Source: a virus. Taken from it: 53,198 bases of DNA. A program made the position numbers and the translations under genes. The notes below the pieces were generated by a model that saw only the letters and a program-made list of their open reading frames with translations, searched no databases and was not told where the DNA came from. Every line of letters begins with the position of its first letter. The first letter of the stretch is position 1. This document shows, piece by piece, positions 38,061 through 46,115 of the stretch. The DNA lies in IMG/VR virus record IMGVR_UViG_3300027734_000099, positions 1 through 53,198 of that record; one strand, given 5' to 3'.

Positions 38061-38152
38061 TGTATTACCTCACACACATCACATTTCAAGGAGTATTTTT
38101 AGTAACTCTTTTTGCAGTTACTTTCCTTGGAATGTGGTGGTCTGAGCGCTAG
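38060..38152 (+). CDS. 30-residue membrane peptide
   Basis: MYYLTHITFQGV then a hydrophobic helix (FLVTLFAVTFLGMWW) and a charged end SER. It starts on the last base of the endolysin stop. Its stop TAG is shared, through the palindrome CTAG, with the stop of the converging gene at 38149. Probably the last gene of the lysis cassette. Topology suggests a small holin-like or spanin-like role, unproven. Confidence 0.5.
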   Translation: MYYLTHITFQGVFLVTLFAVTFLGMWWSER

Positions 38153-39327
38153 CGGTCGTTTCTACCGCCAAGAACAATTAACTCTCTTCGAGGATCAAAT
38201 CCCTCACCAACAACTAAAGAAATAAGTCCTGGTGCGCTTTCAAGCCCAGACTTATCACGGAACCAAGCAGAACCGTTATCCATTGCTGGATTTTGAATAA
38301 ACAATCGTGGCCCTACGTTCTGTGAACGATAGTGGTGATAGTGCCCAACGTTAAGAATGTCTGCATCCGCTACAGAACAACGTCCCATAACTTGACCTTG
38401 CCACCACTTAACCATGTCACGTGCTTGATGGCCATGAGCCATGCCGTACATAACACCGCTTAAGTTAACAGTAAGTGTGCTGTCGTCTGCTGCTGGATAG
38501 CGGAACTCAACGCGATCACGTAAGAACTCACTCTCCTTACAGATATCCTCAACTTGAGCAACTACGTCAATCTGCCAAGAATCTTCAGGACGACTTACTA
38601 AGAAACGCTGTACCTCATCGTGATTCCCAGGTACTACCGGGACAATAATCTTGTCTGTTAAAGGGGCAAGTGCTTTAATCTGAGCAAGAAGCATTCGGCG
38701 TCCAACTCGAACCTGCTCTGAAACACCAATGTCATGGCGCCCCATTACTTTACCTTTTTGACTTGTCATACCCTCGATGCAATCACCAAGTTGGGGTAAT
38801 GCAATTTGTTTAATTCCGTACTTACCCGCTAAATACTTATGGTGCTCAACAGCCTCGTCAATAGACTTAAGAACCCTATCAATAATAGCTGGAGTGTCAT
38901 CTTTACCGTACTGTGTATCACCAATGCTGTACACAGCAGTTAAATCCCCAGTTGATTTAAGAACCTCGGTTGGTTCCCAATTAACAATTAAAGAAAGAAG
39001 TTGTTCTAGATCATAATCAGGGGCGTCTGCTTTACCTGAAGGAACAACGTTAACTCTAAAAGACTCAAGCCAATCACCGTTAAATGTTTGCCAACGTGAA
39101 CGCCTATGAGATACGACAGTCCACTCAGCTGGATCTAGCTTTGCTTCAATAAGAATTTCTTCTGCGCCAGGTGTGTTTCCATCTGGACGTGGAGTAGAAA
39201 CAATAAAGCCACCATCTGTTCCAATTTCAGAACGTGGTCGCCATGCTTCTGGAATACTTTTATTTGATTTGTCTGAACCTTCTTGCCCAGCTTTTATAAT
39301 TTCGTTGTAATCGTCTGCTAAAGACAT
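38149..39327 (-). CDS. Metallophosphoesterase, Mre11-like nuclease
   Basis: 392 residues. The motifs of calcineurin-like phosphoesterases are present in order: SIGDTQYGK, LPQLGDCIEGM, VPVVPGNHDE, MAHGHQ and NVGHYHHYR, which ligate two metal ions. The closest known role is a DNA exonuclease like Mre11/SbcD, annotated in many actinophages. I use the ATG at 39327 (GAGGAGATTGTGT upstream). The N-terminal 110 residues are a separate domain with unknown role. It overlaps the HTH gene by 10 bases. Confidence 0.8.
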   Translation of the reverse strand: MSLADDYNEIIKAGQEGSDKSNKSIPEAWRPRSEIGTDGGFIVSTPRPDGNTPGAEEILIEAKLDPAEWTVVSHRRSRWQTFNGDWLESFRVNVVPSGKADAPDYDLEQLLSLIVNWEPTEVLKSTGDLTAVYSIGDTQYGKDDTPAIIDRVLKSIDEAVEHHKYLAGKYGIKQIALPQLGDCIEGMTSQKGKVMGRHDIGVSEQVRVGRRMLLAQIKALAPLTDKIIVPVVPGNHDEVQRFLVSRPEDSWQIDVVAQVEDICKESEFLRDRVEFRYPAADDSTLTVNLSGVMYGMAHGHQARDMVKWWQGQVMGRCSVADADILNVGHYHHYRSQNVGPRLFIQNPAMDNGSAWFRDKSGLESAPGLISLVVGEGFDPRRELIVLGGRNDR

Positions 39328-39551
39328 ACACAATCTCCTCTGCGATGGTCACGAACGGCAGTCTTGCCAAATGTTCCACCGGCACGTCGGAGTAACATAA
39401 ATAAATCTTTTGTACTTAGCTCATCATCTTCAATAGCTATATCAAGTACTTTTTTATCTTCTTCTGGGAGCGTGTCAGCCCACTGTCCTACAATACAAAG
39501 TTTTAAATTACCTAAAGATTTTGCCTCTGCGTATAAATCTTGCAACGACAT
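39318..39551 (-). CDS. HTH-like small DNA-binding protein
   Basis: 77 residues. LKLCIVGQWADTLPEEDKKV, then STKDLFMLLRRAGGTFG and KTAVRDHRRGDC resemble the three-helix DNA-binding proteins that precede the Mre11-like gene in many actinophages. It ends CVCL. It overlaps the nuclease gene by 10 bases, so the two are co-translated. It may direct the nuclease to DNA. Confidence 0.65.
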   Translation of the reverse strand: MSLQDLYAEAKSLGNLKLCIVGQWADTLPEEDKKVLDIAIEDDELSTKDLFMLLRRAGGTFGKTAVRDHRRGDCVCL

Positions 39552-39582
39552 TGGTGTCCTCCATAATTTAGTCCAATTACAG

Positions 39583-39615
39583 TACTAGGCCCCGAGGAAA
39601 CCCCAAGGCCTAGTA
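39583..39615 (-). terminator. Hairpin terminator
   Basis: TACTAGGCC (39583-39591) pairs perfectly with GGCCTAGTA (39607-39615) with a 15-base loop. It lies 16 bases past the stop of the gene at 39632 when read leftward. A mixed tail follows, not a strong T-run. Confidence 0.68.
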
Positions 39616-39631
39616 ACTAGCATACATCAAA

Positions 39632-39994
39632 TTAGTAAGAAGCACCAGCTCCAGAATCGAAGTTTGTGCGATCACGCTTTGTAGCAGTAGCAATGATTCG
39701 GCCATTAGCCTGAGTCATTCCAGCTGCTGGATCTGTCATCTTTGTATAGCGAGCTTTAATTGAATAAGCAGCTCCCATACGATCCTTACCTGTAGCAGGG
39801 ACGTTGCTACGTGGAGCACCCTTTGATCCGTATGGATCTCCAGCTGCTGTGTTCTTCTTTGGTACAAGTGTGCCTGCCTCAGGTGATGCTGATGGAGAAG
39901 TAAATGCAATTCCATCCTTCATCATAGGCTTGCGACCTTGCTTTGCCATACCTGCAAGCGCCTCGTCAGGGCTTGGGATTGAGCCTTTTGCCAT
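39632..39994 (-). CDS. Small basic virion-type protein
   Basis: 120 residues, low-complexity (GDPYGSKGAPRSNVPATGKD), ending FDSGAGASY. TAGGAAAACC precedes the ATG. No Cys or membrane segment. It has its own terminator after it and stands between two functional clusters. Unrecognised. Confidence 0.62.
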   Translation of the reverse strand: MAKGSIPSPDEALAGMAKQGRKPMMKDGIAFTSPSASPEAGTLVPKKNTAAGDPYGSKGAPRSNVPATGKDRMGAAYSIKARYTKMTDPAAGMTQANGRIIATATKRDRTNFDSGAGASY

Positions 39995-40036
39995 GGTTTT
40001 CCTAACTGTTAAGAGATCTCTTGTTATAAGAATATA

Positions 40037-40318
40037 TCAACTTACATTGATAGTAAAGACTATTGCTGAAATTTGTCCGTCACGAGAGTCCACGGTAGTG
40101 AATCCTGGACGGCAATTTAGGTCAAGACCTCTAGGGGCAACATAGCCTCTAGCAATAGCAATCGCTTTTACTGCCTGGTTTACTGCTGAAGCACCAACTG
40201 CACGGATCTTTACCTGTGGAGTTTCGTATAAAGCATGGGCAATCGCAGAGCCTACTGACTGGGCGTTAGAGCCAGCGCTTACACGCAGGAACTTCTCTTC
40301 ATTATCTTTTTCAATCAC
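40037..40318 (-). CDS. SpoVS-like nucleic-acid-binding protein
   Basis: 93 residues. FLRVSAGSNAQSVGSAIAHA, then IRAVGASAVNQAVKAIAIA and GYVAPRGLDLNCRPGF match the SpoVS family almost throughout (Alba-like fold). Family members in sporulating and thermophilic bacteria affect sporulation and bind nucleic acid. GTG start at 40318 with AAGGACTACAAAACC upstream. It lies in the replication/recombination block. Finding SpoVS in a phage is unusual; the role may be to coat DNA or regulate genes. Confidence 0.83.
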   Translation of the reverse strand: MIEKDNEEKFLRVSAGSNAQSVGSAIAHALYETPQVKIRAVGASAVNQAVKAIAIARGYVAPRGLDLNCRPGFTTVDSRDGQISAIVFTINVS

Positions 40319-40377
40319 GGTTTTGTAGTCCTTAGTTTTCGATTTAGAGTCGCCCTCTAAGGAAAAAGGTACGTGAT

Positions 40378-40728
40378 TTAAGAGGCTCCGTCAGCGTATC
40401 CAGCCTCTTTTAATAGGTTTACAAAGTCTTCTAGCCTTAATATTACTGGCCATTCGCCAATAGTTGCCTCGCCTTGCCCGTTAAGTCTTAGTACAGCTAC
40501 AGGTAAATCTTTGCCATTATGGCGATCTTTTAGCTGTTTTATGGCTGCAGAAGGATTAAACCCTGTGCGAGCTTTAACTTCCCAATCAATGCCAATAGTT
40601 CCAGTAACGTCCGTACCCGAACGCCCAGCCCCAGTAGATTCGGCATACGGCCAACCATTAGCAACTAAATAGTTAGCTACTATTTTTTGAGACTTGTAGC
40701 CACGATGTTTTCTACTTTGAGAAGGCAT
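40378..40728 (-). CDS. PD-(D/E)XK nuclease, Holliday-junction-resolvase-like
   Basis: 116 residues. KHRGYKSQKIVANYLVANGW, then STGAGRSGTDVTG and IDWEVKART show the Asp and Glu-x-Lys of the PD-(D/E)XK fold. The layout resembles small phage resolvases that cut branched DNA. Another such nuclease is at 43952-44269. Its stop is shortly before the SpoVS-like gene. The exact structure cut is not predictable from sequence. Confidence 0.72.
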   Translation of the reverse strand: MPSQSRKHRGYKSQKIVANYLVANGWPYAESTGAGRSGTDVTGTIGIDWEVKARTGFNPSAAIKQLKDRHNGKDLPVAVLRLNGQGEATIGEWPVILRLEDFVNLLKEAGYADGAS

Positions 40729-40736
40729 TAGGCATC

Positions 40737-41528
40737 CTACTCCACTAAATTTTTCTTAATTTCGGAGATCATTTGCTCTCTAAGTTTAGCTTTTTTTGCC
40801 ATAACGTACTTTTCTGTAAGTGGTTTAAATAACCCATAGCGTGCGGATGCTGCACCACACTCAATTTGCAACTGTGCAATTGTGGGTGTTCGCATAAATC
40901 GTTTAAACACAACAGGCCTATCGGTCAGTATATGTAAATACAGTAAATCATCTCCCTCAAGAAAAGTCATTTTTTCTGTAGACATGGGAATATGATAATC
41001 TAGTTGAAATGGTATAAACCATTGTCCGATGTCAAACTCCCCCATGGATAACATTGCACCATCAGCAGGTGATGAGTGTGGGTAATAGGGTGGGGTGCTT
41101 TTAGCAATAACGGGTTCTTCGGCTACAAAAAGCCACATAAAATTATAAAAAACATTAGCATAACCTTCAAAAGAAGATTTACGTATTACGTTTAAAAAAA
41201 TTTTAGAATTTAGGTCAGCCCCAAAAGAACGAGAATTAGTAGGGTAGTTTTCATGTTTTGCTATTTCTTGTGCTGCTGCTTCTAAAAATCCTTTTGGAAA
41301 TGTAACTATATTTTCTACAGGATTTTTAAAAACAAAAACATTACGTGTAGTGTCTTTAAAAGCAGGGCAAGCGTATACGTTATCTACTGCCACCTTAGAA
41401 GGGCGAAGCTTATTTACTTGAGAATATAGGCTTACTGGTTCAGGGTATAGTAACGACCACGATTCTTTATCGCTTTCGTAAGTTGCAGGAGTCCAGTAAA
41501 TAATTAGGGGTTCTTTGTTACCAATCAT
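40737..41528 (-). CDS. Hypothetical phage protein (263 residues)
   Basis: Soluble, with aromatic-rich beta segments (PLIIYWTPATYES) and later GEFDIGQWFIPFQLDYHIPM, then EGDDLLYLHILTDRPVVF. I recall similar proteins in myoviruses, unnamed. A C-terminal Lys-rich helix ends SEIKKNLVE. It shares 4 bases with the dNMP kinase gene. No motif for catalysis is seen. Confidence 0.65.
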   Translation of the reverse strand: MIGNKEPLIIYWTPATYESDKESWSLLYPEPVSLYSQVNKLRPSKVAVDNVYACPAFKDTTRNVFVFKNPVENIVTFPKGFLEAAAQEIAKHENYPTNSRSFGADLNSKIFLNVIRKSSFEGYANVFYNFMWLFVAEEPVIAKSTPPYYPHSSPADGAMLSMGEFDIGQWFIPFQLDYHIPMSTEKMTFLEGDDLLYLHILTDRPVVFKRFMRTPTIAQLQIECGAASARYGLFKPLTEKYVMAKKAKLREQMISEIKKNLVE

Positions 41529-42109
41529 TTTTTATCCATTCGACTAGTAACTAGTTTTTCTAAATCTTCTACAGTGCCGTTATTTAAAAAAATTTGATCA
41601 ACTTTATATCCGTCTAATTCAGACTCAGATACGTGATCATTAACCGGGCCAAAACCTGTTCTTTTTACACGCCAAATTTGACCCCCCATAGTTTTAACCA
41701 TTGAAGCCTCATTCTCAAACCTTACATCTGTTATCACAACAAGTTCACCCGGGCTTACATTATTAAATGCAGTTGTAACCCAGATATTTGTATAAAGTAA
41801 ATCTCTAGCGGCCACACCTAAGTCTTGTAGTAACCTACGAACTTGAGGTTCTTGTTTTGCTTTATCCCAACCAACTAAGTTTACTAAATCTTGTAAATAA
41901 CCCGTAGGGCTACATCCAACCATTGGATTAATTGCATACAAAACTTCTCTTATTTTGTCTGCAAAAGCAAGTCTTTTGTATCCATACTTGTTTACTAAAA
42001 TATCCGCCACGGTGTCTTTTCCAGATTGTGCATAACCTGTAAGACCAATAACACTAGGTTTAAGGCCTAGCTCTTCATCTGTAAATAGAGGAAGCTGCTC
42101 ATAACTCAT
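41525..42109 (-). CDS. Deoxynucleoside monophosphate kinase
   Basis: 194 residues. Walker A GLTGYAQSGKDT near residue 25; the rest (RLAFADKIREVLYAI, ARDLLYTNIWV, VITDVRFENEA) matches T4-gene-1-like dNMP kinases. It phosphorylates dNMPs and, with ribonucleotide reductase, raises dNTP supply. The N-terminus MSYEQLPLF carries a clamp-binding-like motif at residues 5-9, which could bring the kinase to the replisome. It overlaps neighbours by 4 bases on each side. Confidence 0.85.
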   Translation of the reverse strand: MSYEQLPLFTDEELGLKPSVIGLTGYAQSGKDTVADILVNKYGYKRLAFADKIREVLYAINPMVGCSPTGYLQDLVNLVGWDKAKQEPQVRRLLQDLGVAARDLLYTNIWVTTAFNNVSPGELVVITDVRFENEASMVKTMGGQIWRVKRTGFGPVNDHVSESELDGYKVDQIFLNNGTVEDLEKLVTSRMDKK

Positions 42110-42591
42110 GGTGTAAACCTCCGGGTTCTAGAACGCATGCCGCCACCATCTGATGTACGGCGAGTTAATTCACGAGAAACTACTTGTGAATCACGCTCTA
42201 CACTAAGGGCGCGAGTCTCAAGCAATTTACGAAACGCATAACGAGTGTTTAAATCTTCATACAACTCGTTTACTTCTGGTGATACAGCAATCTGTGCCTT
42301 AAGTACCGTTACTTTATCCCCGCCTTTTGTACCGGTCCAGTTCTTAAGCATTGCACCAGCTTCTGCTACATCTACGTTGCGCTGTGCTTCACGCTCATTA
42401 ATTACTGCAATAGCGTGAGCCCCTGAAAGGTGATCGTTCCACTGAGTAAACTGTACAAAAAGATCCATAAGACCCTCGTCGTCTAATTCTGTTATGTCAC
42501 GAGGAAGTTCTGGAATCTCATAGCCAGGCTTTGGAGAAAGAGTAAATCCTAGTTCTCCCAAGCTATCTAATACCTTACGACTTATACTCAT
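42106..42591 (-). CDS. Hypothetical protein, recombination block
   Basis: 161 residues from MSISRKVLDSLGE. The first 50 residues hold an acidic helix (PRDITELDDEGLMDLFVQFT). The centre and end are helical and charged with an Arg-rich tail (SRELTRRTSDGGG). I see no known motif. It lies between a dNMP kinase and an FmdB-type zinc protein, coupled by ATGA. Confidence 0.62.
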   Translation of the reverse strand: MSISRKVLDSLGELGFTLSPKPGYEIPELPRDITELDDEGLMDLFVQFTQWNDHLSGAHAIAVINEREAQRNVDVAEAGAMLKNWTGTKGGDKVTVLKAQIAVSPEVNELYEDLNTRYAFRKLLETRALSVERDSQVVSRELTRRTSDGGGMRSRTRRFTP

Positions 42592-42758
42592 TGACCGCCC
42601 CATCCTCCGCCTTTAAGTTGAATACCAAATGTAGAGTATTGTCTAAATGCTTCTCCACCGCACTTACATACTATTGCAGGTAAAGGACCATCTTGAATAG
42701 GAAAAAAACTCTCAGTTACTTCTTGACACTTTGAGCACTTGTAATTGTAATCAGGCAT
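42588..42758 (-). CDS. FmdB-type zinc-ribbon protein
   Basis: 56 residues starting MPDYNYKCSKCQEVTESF, followed by CKCGGEAFRQY: the MPxYxYxCxxC opening of the FmdB/CxxC regulatory-ribbon family. One zinc ion is likely. It overlaps the nuclease gene at its start. Regulatory or RNA-polymerase-related function is possible. Confidence 0.75.
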   Translation of the reverse strand: MPDYNYKCSKCQEVTESFFPIQDGPLPAIVCKCGGEAFRQYSTFGIQLKGGGWGGQ

Positions 42759-43644
42759 CAATACTCTCCTTATAAGGCTCACACCGTTTACATCCGGCTA
42801 CGGGGTCAATATTACACACAGGTGGTCGGTTGTTGTCAACTGCCCAAGCAATGTCCAAGGCTTGATCAAACAGCTCCTTGGTAAACTCTGGGTTGTATTT
42901 GACAGTAAACTCTTTATAATCTTGGTTAGCTTTAAGCTCATAGATAAATACGATCTCTTCTGGTGCAGACGGAAGATCTCCGTTCTCAACCATTAGATGA
43001 GTTAAGTGCAGGTAAACCTGACCCTGTAATTGATGGGCACGAAACGGCGCACGAATATTGCGCCAAGCTTTTTCTAAATCACCATCAGACTGAGCTAACA
43101 AAGCCGGAGCCTCAAAGCGAAGTGTTCCAGCACCAATAGACTTAATCTCAATAAGGCAGTCTTCTCCCAATGTTTTAACCCAACCATCTGAGTGACCACC
43201 AATCTTGTGCTTGTCACTCCACAGAGGAACTTCACGGTATTCAAAAACCCCACACTCTGGGTCATCAAAATTTAAATCAGAAGCAAGTTCCCAATCTGAA
43301 GGTCCACACTCCGAGCACTCCCACTTACCGTAAAGCACGCCCATTTCTGTAAGCCACTTCTGCCACTTAGCGTGGATCGTGTGCCCCTCATCAAAGATAG
43401 ATTGAAGACGAAGAGTAGGCTTTTCACGCACCTCTTTGTAGTTACCTTTAATTGCATGGTACTGGGCAAGATGACACCACTCAGGTTTAATCATGTCAGA
43501 TGGGTGAATAATATCCATGCGACGATTATCAAAAGGCTTAGATAACAAGTGGCGCTCAATAGCGCCCATTAAACGAGTATCTCGTTTAGTTGCGTCTAAG
43601 AATGCTTTTAAAGAAATCGCCTTAGGCTTGCCCGTATTTGCCAT
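42751..43644 (-). CDS. Cas4/RecB-like PD-(D/E)XK nuclease
   Basis: 297 residues. HIGGHSDG-like KIGGHSDGWVKTLGEDC, then CLIEIKSIG and AHQLQGQVYLHL give the Asp, Glu-x-Lys and Gln/Tyr of RecB-family nucleases. Cys residues near residue 60 and the C-terminal CNIDPVAGCKRCEPY suggest a Cas4-type iron-sulfur cluster. It probably resects DNA ends in recombination. It overlaps the WhiB gene (23 bases) and the FmdB gene. CRISPR elements are absent, so a phage-repair role is more likely than adaptation. Confidence 0.75.
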   Translation of the reverse strand: MANTGKPKAISLKAFLDATKRDTRLMGAIERHLLSKPFDNRRMDIIHPSDMIKPEWCHLAQYHAIKGNYKEVREKPTLRLQSIFDEGHTIHAKWQKWLTEMGVLYGKWECSECGPSDWELASDLNFDDPECGVFEYREVPLWSDKHKIGGHSDGWVKTLGEDCLIEIKSIGAGTLRFEAPALLAQSDGDLEKAWRNIRAPFRAHQLQGQVYLHLTHLMVENGDLPSAPEEIVFIYELKANQDYKEFTVKYNPEFTKELFDQALDIAWAVDNNRPPVCNIDPVAGCKRCEPYKESIDA

Positions 43645-43951
43645 CCTGGTCTATCCATTCTTCTAGTGTTAAACCTTGTTTTTCATACTTACGCTTTGCT
43701 GCATTTCTTTCTCTGTGTGACATGCCACCAAAGATTCCATGCAACTCATCGTTTATGATAGCTTCTTTAAGACATTCTTTGCGAACTGGACAAGCTGGTC
43801 GCCCATCCTTTCCCCAACAGATTGCTTTAGCTTTATCTGCTATCGGTTTGTATAAAGCTTTATCTCTTGGTGGGAAAAATATCTCTGTATCTTCCCCTCG
43901 GCATTTAGCCCTGTATCTCCAAGCCCATGTAGGCTCGTCGTCATATTCCAT
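43622..43951 (-). CDS. WhiB-family transcription regulator
   Basis: 109 residues. Cys17, Cys45, Cys54 and Cys60 are the four ligands expected for a [4Fe-4S] cluster, and HGIFGGMSHRERNAAKR is the GVWGG-type turn followed by a basic DNA-binding part. WhiB proteins occur in Actinobacteria and their phages, where they bind the main sigma factor and reprogram transcription. Spacing between Cys45 and Cys54 is eight residues, whereas two is usual. AGGGGTGACTAA precedes the ATG. Its gene lies between two nuclease genes in the replication block. Confidence 0.85.
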   Translation of the reverse strand: MEYDDEPTWAWRYRAKCRGEDTEIFFPPRDKALYKPIADKAKAICWGKDGRPACPVRKECLKEAIINDELHGIFGGMSHRERNAAKRKYEKQGLTLEEWIDQDGKYGQA

Positions 43952-44269
43952 TTAGTCACCCCTGAGTGCGTTACGAAGTTCAAAGAAATCCTCCTCTCCT
44001 AAAACTACATAGTTCTCGCCATCAAGGTGAAGACCTAAAACCGGAATACGACTATCAAGGATAGCCTCGGTAGTAATCTTCTTAAGAACTTCTGATTTAA
44101 TGGTTATTGACTTTTTGCCGGTCCATTTGTGCTCAATCAAAAGATCATTACTTCGTACATCCCCTTTACGTGACCAGAAAGCGCCTGACGCTGCAGAACG
44201 TTTTCCATCCACAAGTTTCTCTAAACGCTTCTCATGCTTTAGAGATTGCTTTTGTCCCTCACTCTTCAT
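43952..44269 (-). CDS. PD-(D/E)XK-like nuclease
   Basis: 105 residues. SGAFWSRKGDVRSNDLLIEH then KWTGKKSITIKSEVLKKI contains Asp and Glu-x-Lys in the right order for an archaeal-resolvase-type nuclease. It ends after a beta-rich part. It overlaps RecA by 11 bases and abuts WhiB. Likely acts on branched or damaged DNA with RecA. Confidence 0.68.
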   Translation of the reverse strand: MKSEGQKQSLKHEKRLEKLVDGKRSAASGAFWSRKGDVRSNDLLIEHKWTGKKSITIKSEVLKKITTEAILDSRIPVLGLHLDGENYVVLGEEDFFELRNALRGD

Positions 44270-45308
44270 CTAAAGCCAATATAGGTTGGGCTTTAATTGT
44301 GCTAAGAACAGCTTTACTGAGTTCTTCACGTAGCTCAATTTCTTCTCTAAGAGAATCAATAAGAGCCTGTGCTCCTTGCCACTTACGATCACCGTAGTAC
44401 ATCCAACCACCACGACGTTCTACAATGTTGTTAAGAATAGATAGGGCAACAATTTCTTTACCGGTGTCATAACCACCAGCATCAATTGCACCGCCTTCTG
44501 CAAAGTAAAAGTCTAGATAAGCTGTTTGCTGAGGTGGGAAAGTCTTGTTCTTAATAGTACGAACACGAATAGTTTGACCTACGCGTCGTTTACTTTCTCC
44601 GGTACCAACCTCAACCCAATCGTCACGTTTAACTTCACATCGTACGCTGTACGCATAGTCTTTACCTAAACCACCAGGAGTAGTTCTAGGGTCTCCATGC
44701 ATAACGCCAATCTTCATACGATACTGGTTGATCATAATTCCTAATACTGGTCGTTCGGATTCGATGAGGTCTCGTTTGGTAGCTGACGCCACTTTTCTAA
44801 AGAACTTATTGGTAATAAGTGCGCCACGACCCACAGTAAATTCTTCCATATGCTTTTCATCTTCTGCGCCAGGAACAAGGGCTGGAAGGGAATCCACAAC
44901 AACCATGTCAACAGCCTTGCTTTCCATAAACTGAATAACCGAATCAAAAGCATCCTCCATACTATTAGTTTCTACAAGTAGTACACGACTGTTATCTACA
45001 CCGCATAATTCAGCGTATTTTGAATCAAAATCTTCAGCAGCAATCCATACAGCTGTAAAGTCAGGGTTAATCTGTTGATTAGCTGCAATAGTTCTTAAAG
45101 CAATTGCAGTTTTTCCGTGTGAAGCTTCTCCCACTAATTCAACCCAACGATTCATAGGCCAACCCCCACCTAGAACAACATCAAGTGTAAGAGAACCAGA
45201 AGTAATGCGTTGTGATAGTCGAGCTTCCCCAGCTAGAACAACAGTGTTTGCTCCAAGCTTCTTATTGATGCCTGCTGCAATCTTTAGTGCCTCTGCGTTT
45301 AGTGCCAT
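44259..45308 (-). CDS. recA: RecA-like recombinase
   Basis: 349 residues, close to normal RecA length. The N-terminal segment leads to Walker A GEASHGKTAIAL near residue 60, Walker B VDMVVVDSLPALVPG, and the loop region PGGLGKDYAYSVRCEV. It forms filaments on ssDNA and performs strand exchange for phage recombination and repair. The start overlaps the preceding stop, TAATGG. The surrounding genes encode the polymerase and nucleases, as expected. Confidence 0.9.
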   Translation of the reverse strand: MALNAEALKIAAGINKKLGANTVVLAGEARLSQRITSGSLTLDVVLGGGWPMNRWVELVGEASHGKTAIALRTIAANQQINPDFTAVWIAAEDFDSKYAELCGVDNSRVLLVETNSMEDAFDSVIQFMESKAVDMVVVDSLPALVPGAEDEKHMEEFTVGRGALITNKFFRKVASATKRDLIESERPVLGIMINQYRMKIGVMHGDPRTTPGGLGKDYAYSVRCEVKRDDWVEVGTGESKRRVGQTIRVRTIKNKTFPPQQTAYLDFYFAEGGAIDAGGYDTGKEIVALSILNNIVERRGGWMYYGDRKWQGAQALIDSLREEIELREELSKAVLSTIKAQPILALDEE

Positions 45309-45700
45309 TATTCAAGTCTCCCTACGATTGTTGTTGGATTAAATCCACCGCTTTGATTTGGTTGCTTAGCAGCAATTGTTGGACCACTGCTAGCAGAACC
45401 TGTACCGCCTGCTCCAGTACCAGACTGGACAATTGGATACCCGCAATCATAACAACGTTTGCGCTGAGTGCCAACTGGTGCCATATAGTTGCCGGACATA
45501 CATCCAGGACAACGTTCGGTATCTCTAGCACTTTGTGCCCTAGAAACTAACTGGTCTTGTTGCTGATCATAAGAGACCTGCACATTAGGAGTCTGTTGCG
45601 GTGGTCGATAAACATTTGGTTGATAAGGGGTTGTTGGTGGGGTATCCGGCATAGGACCGTTGTTTCCTAATTTTTTTGCCCACCAATTGTTATTACTCAT
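45308..45700 (-). CDS. Zinc-ribbon protein with disordered tails
   Basis: 130 residues. The first 60 are Pro/Gln-rich (TPPTTPYQPNVYRPPQQT). A ribbon ERCPGCMSGNYMAPVG then RCYDCGYPI has two CxxC pairs. The end is Gly/Ser-rich. It sits between RecA and a small acidic gene; likely a nucleic-acid-associated accessory. Confidence 0.68.
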   Translation of the reverse strand: MSNNNWWAKKLGNNGPMPDTPPTTPYQPNVYRPPQQTPNVQVSYDQQQDQLVSRAQSARDTERCPGCMSGNYMAPVGTQRKRCYDCGYPIVQSGTGAGGTGSASSGPTIAAKQPNQSGGFNPTTIVGRLE

Positions 45701-46115
45701 TGTCTATACCTACCTTTGATTCAATTAATCCAATATTTGATAGCGTTGATACGCAAGATACTGAAGAAGCCAAAGCAACCATTCTAAACAATTGATTTAT
45801 ATGGTCTAGCCCCTCTAATGGAATTTCTTGTTCATCTTTATCAGCGTCTAACATATACGCAGACGTAGCTACCTGGGCAAGAATGTCAGCATGAGCATCT
45901 ATAAAAGGTAAAAGAGCAGAAATATTACTTAAACGCTTTTGATGAGCATCTTCTTCCATCTCAGCTACTTCATCTGAAATTGGTGGAAGACCCATCATCT
46001 CAGCAATACCCTCTGTTGGTGTAAGCATTGCATCATAAACAATCTGTCGCATTAAAACGCTAAGGGGTACCTGAGTAACTGTAATCTTGCTTTTATTACG
46101 CTTCCAGAAACTCAT
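45693..46115 (-). CDS. Hypothetical helical protein
   Basis: 140 residues. A basic N-terminus (SFWKRNKSKITVTQVPLSVL) is followed by acidic helices (DEVAEMEEDAHQKRL) and a C-terminal hydrophobic stretch (QLFRMVALASSVSCVS). It overlaps the DNA polymerase gene by 4 bases, so it may be an accessory of replication. Not recognised. Confidence 0.62.
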   Translation of the reverse strand: MSFWKRNKSKITVTQVPLSVLMRQIVYDAMLTPTEGIAEMMGLPPISDEVAEMEEDAHQKRLSNISALLPFIDAHADILAQVATSAYMLDADKDEQEIPLEGLDHINQLFRMVALASSVSCVSTLSNIGLIESKVGIDNE

